The notes under the pieces were generated by a model. The model was not told where the DNA came from. It was given only the letters and a program-made list of their open reading frames with translations, and made no database searches. Shown one piece after another: positions 1 through 7,473 of a stretch of DNA of 10,135 bases. The stretch comes from an uncultured Chloroflexota bacterium (GTDB lineage Bacteria > Chloroflexota > Limnocylindria > Limnocylindrales > Limnocylindraceae). Within the stretch, counting starts at the first letter, position 1; each line of letters starts with the position of its first letter. The stretch is taken from positions 1 to 10,135 of the forward strand of contig CAIJIA010000058.1 of assembly GCA_903820655.1 (NCBI GenBank), written 5' to 3'. Position numbers and translations under genes: made by a program.

Positions 1-760
1 ATGGAGTACGGGTGCACCGGTGCGCTATTAAGTTCTGCCGAAGGCGCGACCTCAACAATCTTGCCGAGATACATCACTGCGGTTCGATCGCTGATGTGGC
101 GCACCACCGAGAGGTCGTGTGCAATAAAGAGATAGGCGAGCCCAAGGCGCTGGCGAAGCTCTCCGAGCAGGTTCAGGATCTGGGCCTGCACGCTCACGTC
201 GAGCGCACTCACCGGCTCGTCAGCCACCACCAGGTCTGGGTTGAGGGCGAGCGCACGTGCCACACCAATGCGCTGGCGCTGTCCGCCAGAGAACTCATGG
301 GGGTATCGCTCGGCGAAGCGTGGATCGAGCCCGACGAGTTCAAGGAGCTCAGAGACTCGACCGGCGCGTTCCGCGCTAGTTCCAACGTTGTAGATGTCGG
401 CTGGCTCGCGCAGGATCGCGCCAACGGTCATGCGCGGGTTCAGCGAGGCATACGGATCCTGGAAGATCATCTGCACGCGGCGTCGAAGGTCGTGAAGTTC
501 ACGCCCCTCAGCAGTTGCAAGGTTGTGTCCGTCAAAGTCGATTGTGCCTGCGCTCGGCTTTACGACGCGGGTGATCGCGCGTGCAACGGTGCTCTTGCCG
601 CAGCCAGACTCGCCAACAAGGCCAAGGATCTCCCCCTTCGCAACCTCAAACGAGACGCCATCCACTGCACGCACCTCGGCAACGGTGCGCTCGCGCACCA
701 GCCCCTCGCGAATCGGGAATCGGACCGCGAGGTCTTTGACCGTCAGCAGGGGCTCGCGGC

Positions 761-764
<4 letters not shown>
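1..764 (-). CDS. dppF: Peptide ABC transporter ATP-binding protein, DppF/OppF type (3' end outside window)
   Basis: Second ATPase of a peptide-type ABC importer; with DppD it would form the cytoplasmic ATPase pair driving uptake through DppB/DppC. I translated the minus strand from the ATG at 764; 254 codons stay open to the left edge, so the C-terminus is missing. Visible are Walker A GESGCGKST (residues 51-59), Q-loop FQDPYASLNP (about 101-110), ABC signature FSGGQ (158-162), Walker B ending in ADEP (D182, E183) and the switch histidine in AHDLS (H216). The last visible residues, VHPYS, begin the oligopeptide-transporter C-terminal region. The start is set by the ATGA overlap with dppD and by GGAGGAG seven bases upstream. 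The family is clear; peptide versus another substrate (nickel, oligosaccharide) cannot be settled from an ATPase, so the dpp name is by type. Confidence 0.93.
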
Positions 765-1824
<1,060 letters not shown>

Positions 1825-1828
<4 letters not shown>

Positions 1829-2712
1829 CGCTTCAACTTCGGGTCAAGCGACTCGCGCAGCCCGTCTCCGAGAAGGTTGAATCCGATCGCCGAGATGACG
1901 ATCGCGCCACCGATAAAGACCACGATGTGCGGGGCGGTCTGCATGAAGCGACGTGCGTCAACGAGCATCGTCCCCCACTCTGGCGTTCGTGGGTCGGCCG
2001 GCCCAAGTCCGAGGAAGCCGAGGCCAGCGATGTCGATGATGGCGGTCGCAAGCACGAGGGTCGCTTGCACAATCAGCGGGGTCAACGCGTTTGGCAGCAT
2101 GTGCCGCACCAGAATGCGCATACGTGAGGCACCAATGGTGCGCGCCGCCACAACATAGTCCGCCTCGCGCAGTGCTAGGAGTGAGCCGCGAAGCAGTCGC
2201 GCAAAGGTCGGCGCGTAGCTCACCGCAATAGCAAACATCAGCTGCACCATGCCGCGCCCGAGCGCGGTAACGATGCCGATCGCCAACAGAATGCTTGGGA
2301 TTGAGAGGAAGACGTCGGTGGCGCGCATGATCACGCCGTCAATGCGCCCGCCAAAACCGCCCGCAATTGCTCCGAGCACGCCGCCAATCACGAGGGCAAG
2401 CACCACCGCACCAACGCCAACAAAGAGGCTGATCTGCGCTCCGTAGAGTACGCGCGAGAAGATGTCACGCCCAAGGAGATCGGTGCCGAAGAGGTGTGTC
2501 AACGACGGCGCATCGAGGCTGCTCCCGTTCATGGCATATGGATCAAACGGCGAGATGACCGGGGCGAGGATTGCGGCAAGTGCGAAGAGCACGATGCAGA
2601 AGAGGCCAACCAGAGCTGGGCGATTGCGGCGCAGCCGCCGGGCGGCATCGCCCCAGAGCCCACGCGAAGCTCGCGCGATCTGTGGATCTACAAGAGCGGC
2701 ACGGAACATCAT
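1825..2712 (-). CDS. dppC: Peptide ABC transporter permease, DppC/OppC type
   Basis: Inner-membrane permease that pairs with DppB to form the transport channel. The 295 residues begin with a basic cytoplasmic stretch (about 10-31), then TM1 (about 32-54), the conserved segment HLFGTDLLGRDIFSR (73-87) typical of the DppC N-terminal region, and several more hydrophobic helices. The EAA loop, which docks on the ATPase, lies at about 183-209 (EADYVVAARTIGASR followed by HMLPN). The C-terminus NLLGDGLRESLDPKLKR is a family hallmark. Two adjacent ATG codons begin the frame. The first (2712) is chosen because it makes the ATGA overlap with the dppB stop, as elsewhere in this operon; the second ATG at 2709 is possible and would change one residue only. 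Confidence 0.95.
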
Positions 2713-3713
2713 TGGTATCGAATCTTCGGGTTCAGCAGGGCGTACCCCACATCAACGATTAGGTTCACGATGAGGAAGATCACCGCAAACACCAGAATGG
2801 TCGACTGCACGATTGGGTAGTCATGGTTTTCAATGGCGTCTACGACCCAGCGGCCGACGCCGTTCCACACAAACACGGTCTCGGTGAGCACCGCGCCGCC
2901 AAGCAGCCCACCCACCTGAAGACCAACGACGGTGGTCACTGGAAGCCAGGCATTACGCATCACATGGCGGTTATCAACCGTCTTCTCTTTCAGGCCCTTT
3001 GACCGAGCTGTGCGCACGTAATCCTCATTCGCGACCTCGATCACTGAGGCGCGGGTGATGCGCGTGATGATCGCCAGAGGGATTGACCCGAGCGCAATTG
3101 AGGGAAGGATCAGGTGGCGGACCACATCAACAAAGAGATCGAGTCGCCCGGCGAAGAGGGTGTCGACCAGCAAGATGCCTGAGGTGGCGTCAAAGCGGGC
3201 GCGCGCATCGATGCGGCCTTGTGTCGGGAGCCAGCCCAAGATGACACCAAAGATGACGACAAGCGCGAGGCCAAGCACGAAGACCGGGATGCTCACGCCG
3301 AAGAGGCTGACGCCGGTAATCAGCCCATCAAGCCAACCGCCCACCTTGCGGGCGGCAAGGCGACCGAGCGGAATGCCCACGCCGATCGAGAAGATCAGCG
3401 CGCCGATCGTCAGCTCAATGGTGCCCGGGAACCGGGTTAGGAACTCCGCAACAAATGGCTGGGAGTTCACGACGCTCGCACCGAGGTCGCCCGAGATCGT
3501 CTTCAACAGGTAAGAGATGTATTGCTGCCAGAGCGGTAGATCGAGGCCAAGGTTTTCGCGCAACGCGGCGCAGGCCTCGGGGGTGCGGTGCTGCCCAAGG
3601 ATGGCAACGCACGGGTCGCCGGGGAGGATCCGGATGTAGGCGAAGAGCAGAATGGAGAGCCCGATCAGCACGGGAATCGCAGCGAGCAAGCGGCGAACGA
3701 TGTATCTCCCCAT
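2709..3713 (-). CDS. dppB: Peptide ABC transporter permease, DppB/OppB type
   Basis: Partner permease of DppC. The 334 residues start with the family-typical MGRYIVRRLL and TM1 (about 9-29), followed by LPGDP (30-34), the periplasmic-type segment LGLDLPLWQQY (55-65) and about five further helices. The EAA loop is near 230-258 (EDYVRTARSKGLKEK, then HVMRNAWLP). The C-terminus ends VDVGYALLNPKIRYQ, as is usual for DppB. The start at 3713 is supported by this N-terminal match, but no clear Shine-Dalgarno sequence precedes it. The end of a long hairpin (3737-3780) lies 23 bases upstream. Weak initiation and the hairpin both suggest lower expression than dppA. The stop overlaps dppC by four bases. 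Confidence 0.95.
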   Translation of the reverse strand: MGRYIVRRLLAAIPVLIGLSILLFAYIRILPGDPCVAILGQHRTPEACAALRENLGLDLPLWQQYISYLLKTISGDLGASVVNSQPFVAEFLTRFPGTIELTIGALIFSIGVGIPLGRLAARKVGGWLDGLITGVSLFGVSIPVFVLGLALVVIFGVILGWLPTQGRIDARARFDATSGILLVDTLFAGRLDLFVDVVRHLILPSIALGSIPLAIITRITRASVIEVANEDYVRTARSKGLKEKTVDNRHVMRNAWLPVTTVVGLQVGGLLGGAVLTETVFVWNGVGRWVVDAIENHDYPIVQSTILVFAVIFLIVNLIVDVGYALLNPKIRYQ

Positions 3714-3736
3714 GAGGGCAGTCTAAGGGTGAAACG

Positions 3737-3780
3737 CCGTCGCCGCCCCCTCAGCCTCACGGCCAAGGGAGCGGCGACAG
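3737..3780 (-). promoter_or_regulatory. Long RNA hairpin between dppA and dppB
   Basis: In the minus-strand RNA this 44-base segment folds as one uninterrupted hairpin of 20 pairs with a GUGA (GNRA-type) loop. The main arms are GUCGCCGCUCCCU and AGGGGGCGGCGAC, and the inner arms are GGCC and GGCU. Four of the pairs are G-U wobbles, which would be A-C mismatches in plus-strand RNA, so the structure belongs to the dpp transcript. No run of U follows it, so it is not an ordinary intrinsic terminator. Its place just after the binding-protein gene matches known intergenic stem-loops (for example malE-malF) that protect upstream mRNA and give more binding protein than permease. That role is inferred. 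Confidence 0.7.
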
Positions 3781-3801
3781 TTGCTCTCGTTAGAGCGAGT
3801 G

Positions 3802-3823
3802 GGCGTCGCCAAAAGGCGGCGCC
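3802..3823. repeat. GC-rich inverted repeat just after the dppA stop
   Basis: GGCGTCGCC and GGCGGCGCC flank AAAA. Read as plus-strand RNA, the nine pairs contain one G-U wobble; read as minus-strand RNA, the centre is a C-A mismatch. It begins eight bases after the dppA stop codon. A small third stem, GCTCT-N4-AGAGC (3783-3796), lies between it and the long hairpin. The function is unknown; it may add to 3' end protection of dppA mRNA. Confidence 0.45.
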
Positions 3824-3831
3824 TTACTCAG

Positions 3832-5466
3832 TTACGGACGATCGAGCCAGACCAGGTTGAGCGGCTCGTTCAACCCTGCAGAGCCGATAAAGCCCTTCAG
3901 GTCGATCGATGCTGCTGCCTGTGGCTTCGAGTTGGCGACTGGCACGGTTGGCATGTCAGCGCGGATCAAGTCCTGCGCCAGCTCCCACTGTGTCTTCGCC
4001 TCTGCATCGGTGCCCGCTGCAAGTGCAGCGTTCATCGCGGCCTCGAGTGCATCGTTCTTGTAGGCGAACTCGGTGGATGGCTCCCCGCCGACGTACCCGA
4101 AGAAGGCCGTCTTCAAGAAGTTGTCCGGGCCGGCCCAGTCGCCGGTCCATCCGAGTAGCCACATCTCGTACTTGCCGGCGTACTCGTCATCAAGGTACCC
4201 ACCGCGCCATGGGGCGTTGTTAGGAACAATGGTGAAGCCAACGGCCTCGAGATTCGCCGTGATCGCTTCGAAGATGCCCTTTGGATCAGGCATGTACGGA
4301 CGGGTCACGTCGTTTGGATACCAGAAGTCGATCGTAAGGTCGGTCTCACCCGACTCTGCAATCAACGCCTTGGCCTTCGCTACGTCGTACGAAGGAAGAG
4401 CAAGGTCCTTGGCGAACAGCACGCCCGCTGGCATCCAGTTCGTAGCCTTCACCGCCGCGCCGGCGTAGAAGGTCTTGATCAAATAGTCGTAATCGATCGC
4501 ATAGGCGATCGCTTCACGAATCTTTGGATTGCTCACTGGAACATAGTTGTGGTTCATTGAGATCTGGAACGTATTGAACGAGGAGCCTCGGTCAATCAGC
4601 TGCAGATCCTTGTTCGCAGCAATCGTTGCCGCATCCACTGGAGCGATGGTCTGGGCAAGGTCAATTTCGCCCGCGGCGAGACCGTTCAAGCGCTGTGCCT
4701 CTTCGGCAACAGCGCGGAAGACGATCGCGTCAACGTGCGCAATGTGCGCCGTGTCCCAATAGGTTGCGTTCTTGACGATTTCGACGCTGTCGCCAACCGT
4801 CCACTTGTCAAACTTGAATGGGCCCGTACCTACCATGGCGCCAGCGCCACCCTGGGCACCAGTGATCTTGGTCACATCGGACTCAGTGTTGTCACCCTTG
4901 CCCAGGGCCAACGCCGTTGGCGACTGGATCCCGAAGACCGGAAGGGTCTGGGTCAGGATGAAGTTTGAGCTCGCCTTCTTCAACTTGATGGCGACCGTTG
5001 AAGCGTCCACAGCTGTGGCCGACTCAAGGTTGCTATCAGCGCCGTATCCGCCGAAGACAGCACCAATGTAATAGGTGTAGTCCTGGAGGGCGGTTGGGAT
5101 GTTGATGAAGCGGTTGTAGTTGTACACGACTGCATCGGCATTGAAGTCGGTGCCGTCGTGGAACTTGACGCCGCTGCGCAGCTTGAACGTATAGGTGAGG
5201 GCATCAGCGCTCACCGTATAGCTCTCTGCTAGCACCGGAACAACCTTTGAGGTCGATCCTGGCTCAAGTCCAACGAGGGTCTCGACGACCTGCTGAATAA
5301 CGTACGACGAGTTGCTGTCGTCGGTGAGTGCCGTGTCGGTTCGTACGATGTCACCTGGCAGGGCGACGATAAGGGTTCCACCCTCTTTCGCTGCAGGGGT
5401 GCTTGAGCACGCCGCGGCGACCATGAGGAGGGCGCCAAGAATGGCACCAATCCGTAGGTTCTTCAT
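3832..5466 (-). CDS. dppA: Peptide-type ABC transporter substrate-binding lipoprotein (SBP family 5)
   Basis: Extracytoplasmic receptor that captures the ligand and delivers it to DppB/DppC. The 544 residues open with a signal peptide, MKNLRIGAILGALLMVAAAC, whose C20 is followed by SS; this fits a lipoprotein anchored by a lipidated cysteine, although the residue at -3 is Ala rather than the usual Leu. Family 5 hallmarks are EGGTLIVALPGD (28-39), the segment at 79-119 that includes LAESYTVSADALTYTFKLR and KFHDGTDFNADAVVYNYNR, and GTGPFKFDKW (213-222). The length is normal for the family (about 500-550). The ATG at 5466 has AAGGAG five bases upstream. It is first in the operon and divergent from the heliorhodopsin gene. 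Ligand type cannot be read from the sequence; dipeptide or oligopeptide is the default. Confidence 0.93.
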   Translation of the reverse strand: MKNLRIGAILGALLMVAAACSSTPAAKEGGTLIVALPGDIVRTDTALTDDSNSSYVIQQVVETLVGLEPGSTSKVVPVLAESYTVSADALTYTFKLRSGVKFHDGTDFNADAVVYNYNRFINIPTALQDYTYYIGAVFGGYGADSNLESATAVDASTVAIKLKKASSNFILTQTLPVFGIQSPTALALGKGDNTESDVTKITGAQGGAGAMVGTGPFKFDKWTVGDSVEIVKNATYWDTAHIAHVDAIVFRAVAEEAQRLNGLAAGEIDLAQTIAPVDAATIAANKDLQLIDRGSSFNTFQISMNHNYVPVSNPKIREAIAYAIDYDYLIKTFYAGAAVKATNWMPAGVLFAKDLALPSYDVAKAKALIAESGETDLTIDFWYPNDVTRPYMPDPKGIFEAITANLEAVGFTIVPNNAPWRGGYLDDEYAGKYEMWLLGWTGDWAGPDNFLKTAFFGYVGGEPSTEFAYKNDALEAAMNAALAAGTDAEAKTQWELAQDLIRADMPTVPVANSKPQAAASIDLKGFIGSAGLNEPLNLVWLDRP

Positions 5467-5471
5467 GTGTT

Positions 5472-5477
5472 CTCCTT
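5472..5477 (-). promoter_or_regulatory. Shine-Dalgarno site of dppA
   Basis: The minus strand reads AAGGAG, five bases before the ATG at 5466. It is a clean site and confirms the chosen start directly before the signal peptide. Confidence 0.8.
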
Positions 5478-5490
5478 CGATGGCGAGTTT

Positions 5491-5530
5491 GGCCCGGGCA
5501 CATGGCCCGGCCGTCGCGGGGTTTCCGCGA
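5491..5530 (-). promoter_or_regulatory. Two adjacent stem-loops in the probable dppA leader
   Basis: On the minus strand the first stem is TCGCGG-N5-CCGCGA (5530-5514). The second is GGCCGGGC-N5-GCCCGGGCC (5512-5491), with one bulged G. Both lie upstream of the dppA Shine-Dalgarno site and downstream of the only plausible -10 box seen for dppA (TAGGAT at 5543-5538, no good -35). They would be in the 5' untranslated RNA. They may simply reflect GC-rich sequence; a leader control role is inference. Confidence 0.35.
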
Positions 5531-5558
5531 TCGCCTCATCCTACCCCAGCCCACACAC

Positions 5559-5596
5559 GAATTAGGTTCAGAGAGCGCAACATTGGGGCCTAATTC
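5559..5596. promoter_or_regulatory. Inverted repeat in the dppA/heliorhodopsin divergent region, candidate operator
   Basis: GAATTAGG (5559-5566) and CCTAATTC (5589-5596) form a perfect 8-bp inverted repeat with 22 bases between. The arm centres are 30 bp apart, close to three helical turns, so a protein dimer could contact both arms on one DNA face. The left arm overlies the -35 position expected for dppA, and the right arm ends nine bases before the candidate -35 of the heliorhodopsin gene. Its AT-rich arms stand out in GC-rich surroundings. That it is a binding site is inference. Confidence 0.45.
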
Positions 5597-5605
5597 ATGC
5601 ACGAT

Positions 5606-5635
5606 TTGAGTAAATCCCATGTGCGCCGCTACCCT
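5606..5635 (+). promoter_or_regulatory. Candidate promoter of the heliorhodopsin gene
   Basis: TTGAGT (5606-5611) resembles a -35 box and TACCCT (5630-5635) a weak -10 box, with an 18-bp spacer. Transcription would begin near 5642, giving a leader of about 47 bases that includes the Shine-Dalgarno site. The -10 match is limited to the T, A and final T, so this is a tentative call. Confidence 0.35.
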
Positions 5636-5675
5636 CAACGGCACCAGGCTGAAGTCCAGCTTGCAGAATTGAAAA

Positions 5676-5681
5676 GGGAGG
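5676..5681 (+). promoter_or_regulatory. Shine-Dalgarno site of the heliorhodopsin gene
   Basis: GGGAGG, followed by GAA, lies seven bases before the ATG at 5689. It is a strong site at the right distance and fixes the start, so the basic, alanine-rich N-terminal extension is probably translated. Confidence 0.8.
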
Positions 5682-5688
5682 AACCTTC

Positions 5689-6579
5689 ATGGCAACAGCC
5701 AAGAAGTCCGCGCCAAAGCGCGCGGCCGCTGTCAGCACCGGGGTCGCAACGTCGTTTGCCGCCATTCCGGCTGCTCGGGCGAGGCAGCTCTTTACCTGGA
5801 ACCGTGCGCTCGTTGTGCTCCACGGCATCCAGGCGATCATCATCGTGGCGATTAGCCCAACCGCCGCTGCGGTTCGCTTCATCGGCCAGTACCCAGCCCA
5901 GGGCCCAGTGGTAAACGGGATGCCAACGCTGACCTCAGCGTCAGAGTTGCTCTTCAGTTTCCCACTCGCCTACCTGGTTGCGGCGTTCTTCGGCCTCTCG
6001 GCCCTGGCGCACTTCCTGGTGGCCTACCCGCTGCGCACGCGCTATGAGGGTTGGTTGGCACGCGAGTTCAACCCAATGCGTTGGGCTGAGTACGCGTTGA
6101 GCTCGACACTCATGATCGTGGGCATCGCCTCGCTCAGCTTCATCACCGACGCAGGCGCACTGGTCGCACTCGCCGTGGCGAATGCCTCCATGAACCTGTT
6201 CGGCTGGTCGATGGAAGAGGCGAACATTGGTCGCAAGAACGTGCAGTGGAGCCACTACATCTTTGGCTGCATCGCCGGCATTGCGCCATGGATCGCAATC
6301 TTCATCTCGTTCGGCCTCTCGCTTGCGCACTGGCCAACGGGCACTACGCCAAACGGTGTGGACTTTGAGTCGTTCAAGGTCGTGCTAATCGTGATCTATG
6401 TGAGCCTCTTCGTGAGCTTCAACATCTTCGCGATCAACATGGTCTTGCAGCGCTTGAAGATCGGTAAGTGGGCTGACTACCTTCACGGTGAGCGCAGCTA
6501 CATGATCCTTTCACTGGTAGCAAAGACCCTGCTCGCGTGGCAGGTCTGGTCGGGAGTCTTCCAGCCAGGCTCGAACTAA
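5689..6579 (+). CDS. heR: Heliorhodopsin (retinal-binding seven-helix light receptor)
   Basis: A membrane protein of 296 residues with seven hydrophobic helices at about 40-60, 86-113, 132-152, 155-175, 187-212, 228-254 and 269-290. The seventh carries SLVAKTLLAWQV, where K279 is the expected retinal Schiff-base lysine; S275 four residues before it matches the conserved serine of the family. In helix 3, RWAEYALSSTLM gives E134, the expected single counterion. H45 (LHGIQ) and H108 (LAHFLVAYPL) match two conserved histidines. HGERSYMILS (266-275) is another family signature. The first loop, about 25 residues (61-85), and a basic N-terminus (KK, PKR) fit the reported inverted topology with a cytoplasmic N-terminus. 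There is no proton-pump triad in helix 3. Characterised heliorhodopsins have slow photocycles and mostly do not pump ions; signalling is assumed but unproven. It is a single-gene unit with its own ribosome site and terminator. No retinal-forming oxygenase gene is in the window. Confidence 0.95.
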   Translation: MATAKKSAPKRAAAVSTGVATSFAAIPAARARQLFTWNRALVVLHGIQAIIIVAISPTAAAVRFIGQYPAQGPVVNGMPTLTSASELLFSFPLAYLVAAFFGLSALAHFLVAYPLRTRYEGWLAREFNPMRWAEYALSSTLMIVGIASLSFITDAGALVALAVANASMNLFGWSMEEANIGRKNVQWSHYIFGCIAGIAPWIAIFISFGLSLAHWPTGTTPNGVDFESFKVVLIVIYVSLFVSFNIFAINMVLQRLKIGKWADYLHGERSYMILSLVAKTLLAWQVWSGVFQPGSN

Positions 6580-6597
6580 CCACATTACGAGGTACTC

Positions 6598-6634
6598 GGA
6601 GACCCTCGCCCATCTGGGCGGGGGTCTCCTTTTT
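6598..6634 (+). terminator. Intrinsic terminator of the heliorhodopsin gene
   Basis: GGAGACCCTCGCCC (6598-6611) pairs with GGGCGGGGGTCTCC (6616-6629) through 14 pairs including one U-G wobble. The loop is ATCT and five T follow (6630-6634). It starts 18 bases after the heliorhodopsin stop. No T run lies on the other side, so it acts on plus-strand transcripts only and separates heliorhodopsin from the dioxygenase gene. Confidence 0.9.
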
Positions 6635-6648
6635 GTTGCGATGGGGCG

Positions 6649-6654
6649 TACTAT
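6649..6654 (+). promoter_or_regulatory. -10 box of kynA placed for a leaderless transcript
   Basis: TACTAT ends six bases before the ATG at 6661, so transcription would begin at or next to the start codon. No Shine-Dalgarno sequence lies between. No convincing -35 is seen because the region 17-18 bases upstream is the terminator stem. Leaderless genes with this spacing are common in Actinomycetota and some other phyla. Confidence 0.5.
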
Positions 6655-6660
6655 GCAGCC

Positions 6661-7464
6661 ATGAGTAATGAGCGGGTCCCTGGTGATACAGAAGGGCTGA
6701 CGTACGCGAGCTACTTGGCACTCGATGAACTTCTCGGCCTACAGCGTCCCCGCTCTGATGAACATGACGAACTACTCTTCATCACGATTCACCAAACGTA
6801 TGAGCTCTGGTTCAAGCAGATCCTGCATGAGGTCCGAGGTGCCATGCGTGCCCTCGCTGCAAACGAGAGCTGGCGTGCCTCCCACAGGCTCAGCCGAGTG
6901 CGACACATTCTGAAGATTGCCGTTGCGCAGGTAGATATCCTGGAGACGCTCACCCCCCTCGAATTTGCCGCGTTCCGCAGCCGGCTCGCAACCTCCAGTG
7001 GATTTGAATCAGCGCAGTTCCGCGAGATCGAGGCGCTCTTCGGGATCCGCAACGCGCGTCTCGCCGACCTACTCCCAGATGAGCAGGCCCGAGAGGTTGT
7101 GCGCGCCACCCTACGGGCGCCGAGCCTTTGGGACGCAACGATCCACTGGTTGGCGGTCCGTGGATGCGCCGTCCCGTCCCGACTCCTCGTCCGCGATGTG
7201 TCGGAGCCCTATGAAGGAGATGAGGAACTTCAGGAGGTGTTGCTTGGGGTCTATCGTGCTGGCGGTGAAGCGGCCAGCATTCTTGAACAGCTCGTTGATA
7301 TTGATGAGGGGGTTCAGGAGTGGCGCTATCGCCACGTTAAGATGGTGGAGCGAACCATTGGCCGAAAGTCAGGCACAGGTGGTTCGACCGGTGTGGAATA
7401 TCTCGCTGCGAGCCTACGTCGTTCGCTCTTCCCAGACCTTTGGGCTATTCGCGACCGTATGTAG
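6661..7464 (+). CDS. kynA: Tryptophan 2,3-dioxygenase
   Basis: A cytoplasmic haem enzyme that opens the indole ring of L-tryptophan with O2 to give N-formylkynurenine, the first step of the kynurenine pathway. The 267 residues contain LTYASYLALDELLGLQ (13-28), the active-site segment IHQTYELWFKQILHE (43-57) with H44 as the usual tryptophan-contacting histidine, GFESAQFREIE (114-124) with R121 for the substrate carboxylate, and WRYRHVKMVERTIG (221-234) with H225 as the expected haem ligand. GTGGSTGVEYL (238-248) is the conserved loop closing the site. It is slightly shorter than many bacterial homologues (about 280-300), mostly at the ends. It lies downstream of the heliorhodopsin terminator with its own -10 box. 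It converges on kynureninase with nine bases between the stops and no terminator in the gap. Confidence 0.96.
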   Translation: MSNERVPGDTEGLTYASYLALDELLGLQRPRSDEHDELLFITIHQTYELWFKQILHEVRGAMRALAANESWRASHRLSRVRHILKIAVAQVDILETLTPLEFAAFRSRLATSSGFESAQFREIEALFGIRNARLADLLPDEQAREVVRATLRAPSLWDATIHWLAVRGCAVPSRLLVRDVSEPYEGDEELQEVLLGVYRAGGEAASILEQLVDIDEGVQEWRYRHVKMVERTIGRKSGTGGSTGVEYLAASLRRSLFPDLWAIRDRM

Positions 7465-7473
7465 TTGGAGCGG

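Noticed and set aside
3055..3513. Plus-strand open frame opposite dppB
   Set aside because: It is rich in Pro, Ser, Arg and Thr, has no family resemblance, and is fully antisense to a conserved permease gene.
3737..3780. Hairpin after dppA as a full intrinsic terminator
   Set aside because: No T run follows on the dpp strand, and the downstream transporter genes would otherwise need a promoter, which I do not see in the 23 bases before dppB.
5527..5534. GCGATCGC palindrome as a HIP1-type or restriction-linked repeat
   Set aside because: I noted only this intergenic copy and did not count copies in the window; one octamer in GC-rich DNA is not evidence of a repeat family.
5538..5543. TAGGAT as a firm dppA promoter
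   Set aside because: The -10 match is fair but no -35-like hexamer occurs at 16-18 bases, so it is mentioned only as a possibility.
5941..6330. Minus-strand open frame opposite heliorhodopsin
   Set aside because: It is dominated by Glu, Arg, His and Ala, as expected when a membrane gene is read backwards, and has no ribosome site or family match.
5689..6579. Heliorhodopsin as a light-driven proton or ion pump
   Set aside because: Helix 3 has a single Glu in RWAEY and no DTE/DTD/NDQ-type triad, and the whole sequence matches heliorhodopsin signatures rather than type 1 pumps.
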